In this document: positions 1-7,978 of the stretch, in pieces
How positions within the stretch are numbered: the stretch's first letter is position 1
Layout of the letters: each line of letters begins with the position of its first letter
Origin: a virus
DNA: 57,662 nt
IMG/VR virus record: IMGVR_UViG_3300031364_000002
Location: 1 to 57,662 of that record
Direction: 5' to 3' (one strand)
The notes under the pieces: generated by a model
Database searches by the model: none
Seen by the model: only the letters and a program-made list of their open reading frames with translations
What the model was told of the DNA's origin: nothing
Made by a program: the position numbers and the translations under genes

Positions 1-144
1 TTGTTCTATTCTGAACATCCCTATTTATTCAGGAGAACGCTGCTATTCACTAGGGGTAGTGGATAGATTTGAAAGAAAAAAGGAAAGATTTTATTTTTGT
101 GAAGAGATTGGAAATATATTGAATGTAGGATTTGAGGACTCTCC
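1..144. repeat. Terminal direct repeat, left copy
   Basis: These bases match the last 144 bases of the window (57519-57662) in the same orientation, with one difference: T at 18 against C at 57536. A reading frame continues from the right copy into the sequence after the left copy. This is what an assembly of a circular or circularly permuted genome gives when its ends overlap. A true short terminal redundancy is the alternative. Confidence 0.95.
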
Positions 145-202
145 TATATGGGTAAAAGAATGGCTACTAAATCACAGATTTATGGAGGATGAGTATATAT
201 GA
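1..202 (+). CDS. Hypothetical protein, 3' part of gene spanning the junction
   Basis: This is the C-terminal part of an uncharacterised protein of about 90 residues whose start lies at 57448 at the other end of the window. Reading is in the frame starting at base 2. The joined protein is rich in charged and aromatic residues, with no signal peptide or membrane segment. The stop TGA (200-202) overlaps the ATG of the next gene in an ATGA arrangement, which supports real coding and translational coupling. The one mismatch between the terminal copies changes a codon from Thr (right copy) to Ile (left copy). No family is recognised. Confidence 0.7.
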   Translation, partial: CSILNIPIYSGERCYSLGVVDRFERKKERFYFCEEIGNILNVGFEDSPIWVKEWLLNHRFMEDEYI

Positions 203-510
203 ATATTTTTTCTTTGGGGGCTCATTACGCTAAAGTAATTTTTCCTATCTTTATTTTTGGGTGCCTTTGCCTGGGAGCTTTTATTAATTATATTATAGCT
301 ATTCCTCGACGTAGGAAATGGTTAGAAAACCAAATAGATGAACGAACAAAAGGTGAAATTACTCGATTAAAAACACAAATTAAAGAACTTATGAATAAAA
401 ATAACAATTTAACACAAGAAATAGATCAATTAAAAGTTAACCAGCGAGCAGCTATTGTTTTGTTGCACAAATCAGAAGATATTTTGACTATAAAGGAAAT
501 AGAAAAATGA
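199..510 (+). CDS. Small membrane-anchored coiled-coil protein
   Basis: The protein has 103 residues with one strong hydrophobic segment near residues 11-34, followed by basic residues (RRRK) and a charged heptad-like region (about 45-85) that looks like a coiled coil. The topology suggests an inner-membrane anchor with a cytoplasmic helix. The start overlaps the preceding stop, and the stop overlaps the next tiny gene (ATGA), so three genes form a coupled unit at the far end of the plus-strand block. Position and shape resemble accessory lysis proteins, but no conserved family is recognised, so the function is unknown. Confidence 0.65.
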   Translation: MNIFSLGAHYAKVIFPIFIFGCLCLGAFINYIIAIPRRRKWLENQIDERTKGEITRLKTQIKELMNKNNNLTQEIDQLKVNQRAAIVLLHKSEDILTIKEIEK

Positions 511-584
511 TTTTATGGATTATAATATTTACTTTTTTTGTGGGGTTCATTTTCGGAGTGGCTTGGGGGAGCAGAGATAAATAA
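507..584 (+). CDS. Tiny single-span membrane peptide (25 aa)
   Basis: A 25-residue peptide that starts MILWIIIFTFFVGFIFG and ends in a short charged tail (SRDK). Almost the whole length is one membrane span. The start ATG overlaps the stop of the upstream gene (ATGA at 507-510), so it is probably translated by coupling. It is the last plus-strand gene and converges with the minus-strand lysis genes five bases away. Tiny membrane peptides near lysis genes may act as holin-like or inhibitor peptides, but that is inference from position and shape only. Confidence 0.5.
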   Translation: MILWIIIFTFFVGFIFGVAWGSRDK

Positions 585-586
585 AA

Positions 587-606
587 ATTCTAGTGATCCT
601 TAGAAT
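587..606. terminator. Weak stem-loop between convergent gene blocks
   Basis: ATTCTA (587-592) can pair with TAGAAT (601-606) at the point where the plus-strand and minus-strand blocks converge. The stem is short and AT-rich and overlaps the 3' end of the minus-strand gene. It could act as a weak bidirectional terminator. No better candidate is visible here. Confidence 0.25.
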
Positions 607-1135
607 ATTGATGTAATCTACCGATGCCGTAAGCACTACTTGTCACTATTATTGCCCCACCCATCCACATAATAACCTTCTTGAATTGCTTCTCTTGCCA
701 AAATTTCAGCTGCTCTTTTGAGGTTGTCTCTGCTTTTTGCAAGATCGTCAATGAGCCGCTGTTTAATTTCTCTGTCTTGTTTTGATTGTTCTGTAAATTC
801 AATAATGTCTGATTCGAGTTTGTTAATATAAGCTGATCGTTTTCGTCGGTTTTTCTCAAGCTGGTTAATATACTCAGATCGCTCTTGTCTATTTGCTTCA
901 AGCTGTTTATTGTACTCTGAAATTTTGGCATAGTATTTAGCTCGCTCAACGTCAAGCTGTATTCGTCCTGAATTGTTTCTATTGAGCTGTCCAATATAAT
1001 TATTGAGTTCCCGAGCAATCTCAGTACCTTGTTTAACGTTTCTGGACTGTAGCAAATACCCTCCGGAAAACCCGAGACCGAGAAGCAAAATCCCAATAAA
1101 AATACAAACAATATTCTTTTTAAGTTTTGACACAT
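590..1135 (-). CDS. Secreted/membrane coiled-coil protein overlapping the spanin-like gene
   Basis: The protein has 181 residues. It starts with a signal-like segment (MCQNLKRILFVFLLGF then SVSG), continues with a long Leu/Ile/Ser/Asn-rich heptad region (about 35-145), and ends with a second hydrophobic span (IMWMGGAIIV) and a short polar tail. Its ATG at 1135 lies two bases before the GTG of another long ORF (636-1133) in a different frame, so the two overlap over almost 500 bp. A GAGGTG ribosome binding site fits both starts. A protein with a signal and a C-terminal anchor could be a spanin-type fusion protein. It may instead be an accidental frame, since overlapping coiled-coil frames can look alike. 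Confidence 0.5.
   Translation of the reverse strand: MCQNLKRILFVFLLGFCFSVSGFPEGICYSPETLNKVLRLLGNSIIILDSSIETIQDEYSLTLSELNTMPKFQSTINSLKQIDKSDLSILTSLRKTDENDQLILTNSNQTLLNLQNNQNKTEKLNSGSLTILQKAETTSKEQLKFWQEKQFKKVIMWMGGAIIVTSSAYGIGRLHQYSKDH
636..1133 (-). CDS. Rz-like inner-membrane spanin candidate
   Basis: The protein has 165 residues: an N-terminal membrane anchor (about 6-28, IVCIFIGILLLGLGFSGGYLL) followed by a long, highly charged coiled coil with repeated YINQLE-type heptads. This is the usual architecture of i-spanins, which link inner and outer membranes to finish host lysis. It starts at GTG 1133, directly next to the ATG of the overlapping frame at 1135. It follows the holin and endolysin in the lysis cassette, as expected. 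Identification rests on topology and position, since spanins are poorly conserved in sequence. Confidence 0.6.
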   Translation of the reverse strand: MSKLKKNIVCIFIGILLLGLGFSGGYLLQSRNVKQGTEIARELNNYIGQLNRNNSGRIQLDVERAKYYAKISEYNKQLEANRQERSEYINQLEKNRRKRSAYINKLESDIIEFTEQSKQDREIKQRLIDDLAKSRDNLKRAAEILAREAIQEGYYVDGWGNNSDK

Positions 1136-1143
1136 AATCACCT

Positions 1144-1371
1144 CTATTTCATGTTTTGTAGTCCACTCTGAATCTTTTTTTGTACAACATTTACCCCCAG
1201 ATAACCGGGGAAAACACTTGTCAGTGTTCCAAATGCTATTCCTAAAGCCATTGGGATTGATCCATGGGTGTGATATAGCCAAACAAGAGATCCCCCGAGA
1301 GCCACCCAGAGCGGGACACATATAAGCAACACTATGAATTTCCTTCCCTTATACATTTTTTCCGATTTCAT
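1144..1371 (-). CDS. Holin-like small membrane protein
   Basis: The protein has 75 residues, with a basic N-terminus (MKSEKMYKGRKF) and two hydrophobic segments (about 12-34 and 41-58) separated by a short polar turn. The ATG at 1371 is chosen over the GTG at 1377 because AAGAGG lies five bases upstream. It lies between the endolysin candidate and the spanin-like genes, the classical place for a holin that permeabilises the inner membrane. Holins have little sequence conservation, so the call rests on size, topology and context. Confidence 0.6.
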   Translation of the reverse strand: MKSEKMYKGRKFIVLLICVPLWVALGGSLVWLYHTHGSIPMALGIAFGTLTSVFPGYLGVNVVQKKIQSGLQNMK

Positions 1372-1380
1372 GGACACCTC

Positions 1381-2070
1381 TTATATCTGTAAAAAATATT
1401 TTGAGTCAAGGAAAATAACCGGGCCCTTCCCGAATAGAGGGATCCTATATGCTGGCACCGCATCTCTTACAATGTAATGCCTTCCGGCCTCTGAGATATT
1501 CCAGGACGATATCTGTTTCACCATGTTGACCGTAAAGCTTCTTAATGAAAGCCCCCATTTCTCGCAATGTGAGGCAACAAAATTCTCGTCAACAATTTTC
1601 CCGTCAGCGATATACTGAGCGTCAAATTCTCTCAACCATGAAACATTATCGATGGTTGCAGGGATCAATACATCTGTGTGAGTATGTAGCCCTTTCGCCA
1701 GCCCAATATCCCCTACATGAATACCAGGTAGTTGAGCCCCTTTCCGGCAAGACCCGGAGTCCACATCGTCCTTTTCGGACGAATAAGTATGAGCAACCTG
1801 AACCTCAATTTTAGCCGGGTCGGCAGGGAGAATGCGCAAAAGAGACCCAAGAGCATATCCCCTGGGGAGCATTTTCCAGAGATAAGCACCACCAAAAGGA
1901 TGTTGTAGTACATCTGGGCTACCACCTCGGTCAGTTCCTGGATGTATTGGCGATCCAAAAAAATCTTTACGAAGGCCGAAATCATCCCCCGTGAATGCTG
2001 CCCCGGGACGGTACGGCAATGTTGCCGGTTCCTGTTCTTCGATCCACTCGAAGGAATATGGCCTGTTCAT
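1381..2070 (-). CDS. Endolysin candidate, M23-like metallopeptidase
   Basis: The protein has 229 residues. The first 140 resemble an M23 (LytM-type) zinc peptidase: a His and an Asp four residues apart (His43, Asp47, in HPGTDRGG) and a downstream HxH pair (His129 and His131 in GLHTHTDV), which match the usual zinc ligands. M23 enzymes cut peptide bonds in peptidoglycan cross-links. The C-terminal third has no recognised domain. There is no signal peptide, so release would depend on a holin, and the next gene downstream is holin-like. AAGGAG precedes the start. A virion-associated peptidase is a less likely alternative. Confidence 0.75.
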   Translation of the reverse strand: MNRPYSFEWIEEQEPATLPYRPGAAFTGDDFGLRKDFFGSPIHPGTDRGGSPDVLQHPFGGAYLWKMLPRGYALGSLLRILPADPAKIEVQVAHTYSSEKDDVDSGSCRKGAQLPGIHVGDIGLAKGLHTHTDVLIPATIDNVSWLREFDAQYIADGKIVDENFVASHCEKWGLSLRSFTVNMVKQISSWNISEAGRHYIVRDAVPAYRIPLFGKGPVIFLDSKYFLQI

Positions 2071-2082
2071 TACAAATCTCCT

Positions 2083-2457
2083 TTATTTCGGAAGTGGTGG
2101 GCTTTCCCCTTTCAGGATTGCAAGTGCCAGCTTGGCGTGCTCTGCTATAGCAGGATTTGAATCTTTTATTTCCTCGGTCAAAAGATGTTCCTCATTCCAG
2201 ACATAAAAATCATAAAACATATCAAAATTCTCCCTTAGAGGAGCGACGGAATCCTCAACCGCGCCAGAAACAATCTCTGTCAAATCCTCTTTCCCCGAGA
2301 ATTCAATGCTTGTTCCAGCGATTTTTACACTTGAAACTATCCCCAGCGATCCCAAAATGACACACAATAAAACGATGATCAAAAACAGGATAAAAAACCC
2401 CTTTTCCTTGTTTTGCCCGAAAATGTTGTTCATGATGGCATACCCCTTATCGCTCAT
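2083..2457 (-). CDS. Single-span membrane protein of unknown function
   Basis: The protein has 124 residues with a strong hydrophobic segment at about 20-45 (rich in Ile, Leu and Val) and a soluble C-terminal part ending in Pro-rich PPLPK. The start at 2457 has an ideal AAAGGAGG ribosome binding site. Its ATG overlaps the stop of the upstream gene (ATGA), so translation is probably coupled. It lies between the fibre-associated gene and the endolysin. No family is recognised. A lysis-accessory or superinfection-exclusion role is possible but unsupported. Confidence 0.6.
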   Translation of the reverse strand: MSDKGYAIMNNIFGQNKEKGFFILFLIIVLLCVILGSLGIVSSVKIAGTSIEFSGKEDLTEIVSGAVEDSVAPLRENFDMFYDFYVWNEEHLLTEEIKDSNPAIAEHAKLALAILKGESPPLPK

Positions 2458-2805
2458 AATTTCCTCCTTTCTTTAATAGCTGCATATTCATTTTCTTTAA
2501 GCGCTTTCAGATCATTGTCGTCTGGCGTTTCTCCATTTACAAGGGCTAGGACTACAGCCCTGAGACTCCTTGTTGAAGACATATCTAATTTAGGCAATTT
2601 TCCAGCTGCCTCGATTGCCGCTTTTCCGTCTTCTATTGTTTTATCTGTTTTTTTTTGCTATGGCACCCTCTGTCAATGTATAGTCATTAGGGTTTTCTTT
2701 CTGATCATCCGTTAGTTCTAATTCAATTGTGTCAATATCAACCGGTTTCCCAGAACCAAATTCAATTCCGTTACGTCCCTCCCAAACATAATATTTTTCT
2801 ATCAT
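2454..2805 (-). CDS. Small fibre-associated gene with a frame change at an A9 run
   Basis: The reading frame starts at ATG 2805, overlapping the fibre gene stop (ATGA), and encodes 54 residues before a stop at 2641-2643. Just before that stop is a run of nine A (minus strand). A +1 (or -2) change of frame on the run opens a second frame of about 63 codons, rich in KAAIEAAGKLP-type sequence. It ends in an ATGA overlap with the next gene. Both ends fit tightly with the neighbours, so the fused product of about 115 residues is probably real. It could arise by transcriptional slippage or frameshifting, or the run may hold a sequencing or assembly indel. Confidence 0.55.
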
Positions 2806-3719
2806 AATTTTATACCTTCAACCTTTAACATCCATTCGTTAGATGCATAAGTAACCGAAAATGATGTGTCGGAAATATACCTAATATAAACTATATAAGA
2901 AGCACCAAATCCAACAGTAAGGCCATTATGAATGGTACCATTACAGTCTTGCCAATTGTTGAGTGTTATATCTGTTGTTGATAAATTATTTCCAGTAGAT
3001 TTAGACGTAAAACGGAGTGTGTCATAATCACTAAACTTATATCCAGAAGATAGCGTTTGCGTTCCACTCGTAGCTGTTCCTGTCCAAATAGTATCCATAG
3101 TTCCACTGGTAATTTTATTATCCACGTAAGTTTTAACCGCATTTTGGCTGGGAACCAAAGTATTGCTTGTGCCTAAATTTGTATTTGTAGATAAATGCGC
3201 CCCATCTAATAAATCAGCATTCATACCTGATCCTGGGCCATCTGTAGTCTCTGTCCATAATTTATACCATTGAGTCCAACCAGATGTTGCTCTATGCCTA
3301 ATATAAATATACCCGGGGTTGTCATTCATCGCATAACATATTTGCGTTCGGTAAGCTTGTGAACTGTAGGGGTGCATTAACGTATAGATGAAAGCCCATT
3401 TGCCCGTAACAGGAAAAGCGGGAGCAGATGTAACCTCATTAGTATCTATATTATAGATGCTGTTTACTGCAATATCATTTAAATCGTTACTGTATTCCTT
3501 GCATTTATCCGTTGTGAAAATTCTCCAAGGTAAATTTGTTAAAGTCGTTGAACCGTTTCCAATTTTGAAAGCTAACTCATCTGAATATCCTGGTATATTG
3601 CTGAATAAATATATCTCTCCGTCGGCTAATACTGAGGCCAAAGAAAGAGGAGTGCTGACCCCTGTTATTGTCCCCCAGTCTATAACGCTAAAAATTGGTC
3701 TTCTTTCTTCTGTAGACAT
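2802..3719 (-). CDS. Tail fibre protein
   Basis: The protein has 305 residues. The middle holds a pyocin-knob-like stretch (about 80-155, ending GWTQWYKLWTETTDGP), followed by the NADLLDGAHLS motif common in phage fibres, a short coiled region (PSQNAVKTYVDNKI) and a beta-rich C-terminus. Such proteins form trimeric fibres that contact the host surface. The gene is downstream of the tail-tip genes, starts immediately after the stop of the 609-residue tail protein, and is followed by a small gene overlapping its stop. The receptor cannot be predicted. Confidence 0.75.
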   Translation of the reverse strand: MSTEERRPIFSVIDWGTITGVSTPLSLASVLADGEIYLFSNIPGYSDELAFKIGNGSTTLTNLPWRIFTTDKCKEYSNDLNDIAVNSIYNIDTNEVTSAPAFPVTGKWAFIYTLMHPYSSQAYRTQICYAMNDNPGYIYIRHRATSGWTQWYKLWTETTDGPGSGMNADLLDGAHLSTNTNLGTSNTLVPSQNAVKTYVDNKITSGTMDTIWTGTATSGTQTLSSGYKFSDYDTLRFTSKSTGNNLSTTDITLNNWQDCNGTIHNGLTVGFGASYIVYIRYISDTSFSVTYASNEWMLKVEGIKL

Positions 3720-5549
3720 TTACGCAACCTCCGGTCGTTCCCTAATTTCCAATTTATATGTCATTTCTCCCGGGTCAAATTTTATACTAATCACCTGTCC
3801 TCGTATAGTACCAAAATAAGCCCGTCCTTTTTTAGTTGGAACTATTTTATTATATGTAAATTTTACAATATCCGTTGCAGAGGGGGTAAATTCCATAATA
3901 TCCATTGCAGCAGGGGTAAATTTTATTTTTGTTTTAGGATCCTGTTGCTCCTTGGCTGGAATCGATAAATCAACAGTTCCTGTTTCATATAATTCACGGG
4001 TGGGCTGAGCTAATTTTGTTATATGAAGAGGGATTGTATGAAGAGTCCTTACTGTTGATTGATCTTCTGCCCGAATTTCTGCAGCATCATTGGCATTTGA
4101 TTCAGTAATCAACAAACTCTCAATCTTTCCTTCCTCTTCAAAACCATAATTCCTAACTGCCTGTTCCTCATAATCAATATTTTCAACTGATGGGTACTCA
4201 TCAAGACCAAAATTCTCAGCATAATAAACCACCACACGAGAATAATATTTAGTAAAATCCCGATTGGATTCATGCTCAGTTTTTTTTATTTCTTCTGGCT
4301 GAATGGAAAAGGAATCAGTTCTGTTGGGATAATTCACATGTATCGTACTCCGCCCATCCCCTCCAATGTCATAAACAAACTGACGATTAGTTCCGTTCTG
4401 TAAATTCTCAACCCACTCATAAAACTTTTTTTGACTATTCATATAAAGATAAACATTATCAAGATAGGCTTTTTCACTCTCCCATTGGATTGTATTGTAA
4501 TTACTAGCATCATAGGCATATCCTAAATATTTTTCTTTCATAGCTGCCAAAATATCTGCTGGATTTGTTTGTGGCCTAAAAATTGCATCTACAACAATAT
4601 CCTCATAAGTTTCACTGTCCGAATATGTAATATAAAATTCTCCGTTTACAGCATCTTCCAACACAGTAGACAAGACAGTTTCTTCCCCATCCAATATCCC
4701 TCGTACTTCTAAAATGGAGGTGGCATCAGTAGCGAACTTCCATAAAATACTACCTGAAGAGGAAACTGAATCCATCCTGGAGCAAGGAGCACCTTTGATA
4801 AACCCATATCCTTCTGGGATTAGTTCTCCTTCTAGATCCTCATCCATATTCGGATAATCAACTATACTAAATTTTGAAAACGGAATTTTATTATTTTCAT
4901 AGAATCTCTTATCTGTGAATGATATTTTTAATCTTTTTAGAGTAACATTATCAGATGAAACTATTCCAGTATAAAACTCAAGTTCATTTCCATCTTTTGT
5001 CTCAAATAAAACAATCTGGGCCTCAGATCCCGGAACTGGTTCTATAATGAGATCATCCTCTTCCCCGTCAGACGCTACAATTTCCGCAGATGAAGACTGA
5101 AAAGCCATTTTTGATACCTCGAATGGGTCTACCTCTCTTGAAAAAGATGATGGATTTCTTAGTCTAGGCTGGAACTCAACATCGTTAATGTAATGCAATT
5201 TTTTATATGAAAACCCTGTTAATTTTCCCCAAATGCAAAAAGAGGTTGTAGAAAGACTATCAAAAAGAAAATGAACATACAGAGTATAGGCAGAAATATC
5301 ATAATAGAAAGAAGATTCATCAGAAAGACAATCAGCCAAACTTGTCTTTTTAGCATAAGGACTGGAATCTATTCTAACAGAGTTGATAACAATTTTAACA
5401 AGATTCATATATGAGGAATCCCACAATGAATAATAATCAGTATAACTGGCGGGCTTAACTAAAGTGCATTGGTATACCCCTTGACCCTGGGGGAGGAATG
5501 AAAGAGTCTCATCATAAGGTAATGATAATTTTAAGAGGGTGTCAATCAT
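3720..5549 (-). CDS. Large tail-tip / baseplate protein
   Basis: The protein has 609 residues, is acidic and beta-rich, and has no membrane segment. It lies between the fibre-like genes and after the tape measure, where siphoviruses carry tail hub or tail-associated proteins. The C-terminal part (RAYFGTIRGQVISIKFDPGEMTYKLEIRERPEVA) resembles the compact beta-domain endings of hub proteins, but no catalytic motif is evident. I therefore call it structural from position and size. The specific family is not recognised. Confidence 0.6.
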   Translation of the reverse strand: MIDTLLKLSLPYDETLSFLPQGQGVYQCTLVKPASYTDYYSLWDSSYMNLVKIVINSVRIDSSPYAKKTSLADCLSDESSFYYDISAYTLYVHFLFDSLSTTSFCIWGKLTGFSYKKLHYINDVEFQPRLRNPSSFSREVDPFEVSKMAFQSSSAEIVASDGEEDDLIIEPVPGSEAQIVLFETKDGNELEFYTGIVSSDNVTLKRLKISFTDKRFYENNKIPFSKFSIVDYPNMDEDLEGELIPEGYGFIKGAPCSRMDSVSSSGSILWKFATDATSILEVRGILDGEETVLSTVLEDAVNGEFYITYSDSETYEDIVVDAIFRPQTNPADILAAMKEKYLGYAYDASNYNTIQWESEKAYLDNVYLYMNSQKKFYEWVENLQNGTNRQFVYDIGGDGRSTIHVNYPNRTDSFSIQPEEIKKTEHESNRDFTKYYSRVVVYYAENFGLDEYPSVENIDYEEQAVRNYGFEEEGKIESLLITESNANDAAEIRAEDQSTVRTLHTIPLHITKLAQPTRELYETGTVDLSIPAKEQQDPKTKIKFTPAAMDIMEFTPSATDIVKFTYNKIVPTKKGRAYFGTIRGQVISIKFDPGEMTYKLEIRERPEVA

Positions 5550-6758
5550 TTAATATTGCCCCATCCTATAAACAGTAGCTCCTGAGTTTCCAATGACATA
5601 CAACCCTCCGTAAGGATCAAATTCTACTCCATAAGAGATTCCTGTTGTCCCATAAACAGAAAATGAAGAAAGTTCATCAGAAGAAATTCCGTCCATTATT
5701 CTTACATTTCCAAATGGTGAAGTATCATCCCCGACAATAATGATATACTCTCCATCCCATGCAATTCCATAGATTCTATAAGCACCAAAACGAATATCAT
5801 CAACAAGCTCAAAAGTATCTTTTGTATAAGTTTGGACTCGTGCACTTTCATTAACCCCAATATTATAGTCAAATCCAACCATCAAATAATCTCCAGTAAA
5901 GCAACAACCCCCTGTTAGGGTAGAAGTACCTGTTATGCTAATATTGAAAGAATTAGTAATTACCGTAGAAAACCCATCATAAATTCTTACAGTAAAACCA
6001 CTCTCGCCATATTTCCCTATCGTTACCATATTCCCATCTATGAAACAAATACCAAAAATATAAGTAAGCCCTAAATTTAAAACAGAAACCTGAGTAGTAG
6101 AATATCCATTCATTTTTCTAACATAAGAATTTTCTGAAACCCCATAAGCTGGACTATCAATTAAATATAAATTCCCTTGATACCTACAAATTCCACGCAA
6201 AGCATTAGTTCTTCCTGGAGAAATGTTGTCATAGAAAGCCGAAGAATTCCAGAATTGATTTATTCCATTAGAATATCTTCCGCTAAAATGAAAACCGTTA
6301 AGATCATCTGGGGTAACAGAAACCAACCCTGAGTGCCAACGTTTCACCCAATCTCCGACGCCTCGCCAGCAATAGGTATGACCAGTGAATCGATAACTAC
6401 CACAATACCAACCGTGCCGTTTTTTACTGTAGACTGGAACCGTGGAAGAAAATTCAAATACTTGATCAACATCATTAAAACACAAATGTACCCGTCCAGG
6501 GGAAAGCCCAGATTCAGAAATTGTTTGGTTTGTGGTAAGTTGATACAAAATTCCATTGGATTCTATAATTGACCCGGCCAAAACCTCCGGGGTTTCATAG
6601 GCAGAATCAGGATCGTTCCATGGAGTAGATAAAGTCACACTATTAAAACCCCGGGTTCCATGCTCAAGCCTTTTATTCTGGGCCTGGTAATCTCTTGGAA
6701 TTTTGGGAGTGTAGCTAGAGGAATACAACATTGGTGCTGTTATTTTATTTATGGCCAT
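5550..6758 (-). CDS. Tail protein with paralogous N-terminal domain and propeller-like C-terminus
   Basis: The protein has about 402 residues. The N-terminal 140 are clearly related to the next gene (6758-7231): both contain the pattern GS[VI][IV]E..G.LY, a VHLCFN/VYLLFN strand and HGWY/NGWY...YRFTGH. The remaining 250 residues contain repeated four-strand units (for example YLIDSPAYGV, YIIIVGDDTSP, GGLYVIGNSG) that look like beta-propeller blades. This suggests a receptor-binding or tip protein. The ATG at 6758 forms TAATG with the preceding stop. A GTG at 6767 in frame is an alternative start. Confidence 0.6.
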   Translation of the reverse strand: MAINKITAPMLYSSSYTPKIPRDYQAQNKRLEHGTRGFNSVTLSTPWNDPDSAYETPEVLAGSIIESNGILYQLTTNQTISESGLSPGRVHLCFNDVDQVFEFSSTVPVYSKKRHGWYCGSYRFTGHTYCWRGVGDWVKRWHSGLVSVTPDDLNGFHFSGRYSNGINQFWNSSAFYDNISPGRTNALRGICRYQGNLYLIDSPAYGVSENSYVRKMNGYSTTQVSVLNLGLTYIFGICFIDGNMVTIGKYGESGFTVRIYDGFSTVITNSFNISITGTSTLTGGCCFTGDYLMVGFDYNIGVNESARVQTYTKDTFELVDDIRFGAYRIYGIAWDGEYIIIVGDDTSPFGNVRIMDGISSDELSSFSVYGTTGISYGVEFDPYGGLYVIGNSGATVYRMGQY

Positions 6759-7231
6759 TACACCCACCCACCAATCGGAAACGTAGTTTCTAACCCATTA
6801 TTCCAGTTTAATATCTGTCTCTTGTTGCTATAAGTTGGGGTTGTTGAATCATATGTAGCAATATGTCCAGTAAATCGGTATCCTGATGTTGAATACCAAC
6901 CGTTTTTTCCTGTGTCCCAAGCTGGGGCAGTATTTGTCCATTCATATTTTTCCGAACCATCAGTATTGTTGAACAATAGATAGACAACCCCATTGCTGAT
7001 AGAAGTAGCATCAATAATTGTGTCTGAATTTGTCAGATAGAGTTCCCCATCACATTCGACAACAGAACCAGAAGCAACTTGAGGTACATCTGTCCCGGAA
7101 TCCCAATTTGTAAGAGAAACAAAATTAAGCCCCTTAATAATTACATTTTGAATAGCCACCTGTTTATTATAATCACCCCCCAAAGAAGAAGGAGTTGTTG
7201 AACTGGGGCTTTCATATTTTGTTATCGCCAT
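6758..7231 (-). CDS. Small tail protein, paralogue of the adjacent N-terminal domain
   Basis: The protein has 157 residues and is related over most of its length to the N-terminal part of the 5550-6758 product. They share the ...GYRFTGH... block and the preceding ECDGELY-type strand. It lacks the C-terminal propeller-like region. It probably shares a virion-attachment domain. GGAGAG precedes the ATG. The pair likely arose by tandem duplication, with one copy gaining or losing a receptor-facing domain. Function inferred from position. Confidence 0.6.
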   Translation of the reverse strand: MAITKYESPSSTTPSSLGGDYNKQVAIQNVIIKGLNFVSLTNWDSGTDVPQVASGSVVECDGELYLTNSDTIIDATSISNGVVYLLFNNTDGSEKYEWTNTAPAWDTGKNGWYSTSGYRFTGHIATYDSTTPTYSNKRQILNWNNGLETTFPIGGWV

Positions 7232-7977
7232 TATTTTCTCTCCTTAAAATCAAGAGTAAAATCTGAAAAATAGAGCCCATTTTCCCCTTTTTTCAGTTCA
7301 GGAGCTGAGGTGGTATTGCTACAAAATAGAGCCCGAAAACGGGAATCATCTTCCCATCTGTCTAAATAAACTGGTTTGTTTATTTGGATGGTTTTCAAAA
7401 ATAGTACCACATCATCATATTCATCAAATTCTACCCCATCAAAAGTACATTTGAACTTTTCCAAGGTTTCGCCATCCTGCTCAAACCCCACACCATAATC
7501 AGAAGATTCAAGATCAGAGGTAGTCGGAAAGGAAACTGTAGGATTTACAGAAAAATAGGGCATTTGATAATATTGCCCTGTATACAACCCACCAATATAT
7601 AAAGGGGTAGTTAAACCTATAATATCAAAAGTAATTTTTCTTACCCCCGAAACGGGAGTATTTAGATAAACAATTCCTGTAGGATATTCAGCATTAAAAA
7701 CAATATCATCCCATTCATATTCATAAGATCCAATAGAAACATCAGAAGAATTATAAAAAGTAATTGTAACTGTTTCAATATTATGCTCTCCAAAGGCAAA
7801 AGAAGACACAATTTTATCTTCAGTAAATTCAGCAGTAATCACAGAAACATTACTTGTAGCCTTAAATTTTGATTCAAGTGTATTATTGTAAACCCGTTCC
7901 ACTGGGTAGTTAGTGTTCTCATTAGTTGCTGAAAGAGTTATATCATCATTAAGTAAATTATCAAATAATACTCTCAT
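7231..7977 (-). CDS. Tail-tip protein, possible distal tail component
   Basis: The protein has 248 residues, is acidic and mostly beta-type, and starts MRVLFDNLLNDDITL. It directly follows the tape measure gene, the usual position of the distal tail protein in siphoviruses. The middle (TPLYIGGLYTGQYYQMPYFSVNPTVSF) looks like an exposed beta-sandwich segment. No specific family signature could be confirmed. It ends 1 bp into the next ORF (ATG overlap at 7231), which supports an operon of virion genes. Confidence 0.5.
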   Translation of the reverse strand: MRVLFDNLLNDDITLSATNENTNYPVERVYNNTLESKFKATSNVSVITAEFTEDKIVSSFAFGEHNIETVTITFYNSSDVSIGSYEYEWDDIVFNAEYPTGIVYLNTPVSGVRKITFDIIGLTTPLYIGGLYTGQYYQMPYFSVNPTVSFPTTSDLESSDYGVGFEQDGETLEKFKCTFDGVEFDEYDDVVLFLKTIQINKPVYLDRWEDDSRFRALFCSNTTSAPELKKGENGLYFSDFTLDFKERK

Positions 7978-7978
7978 T

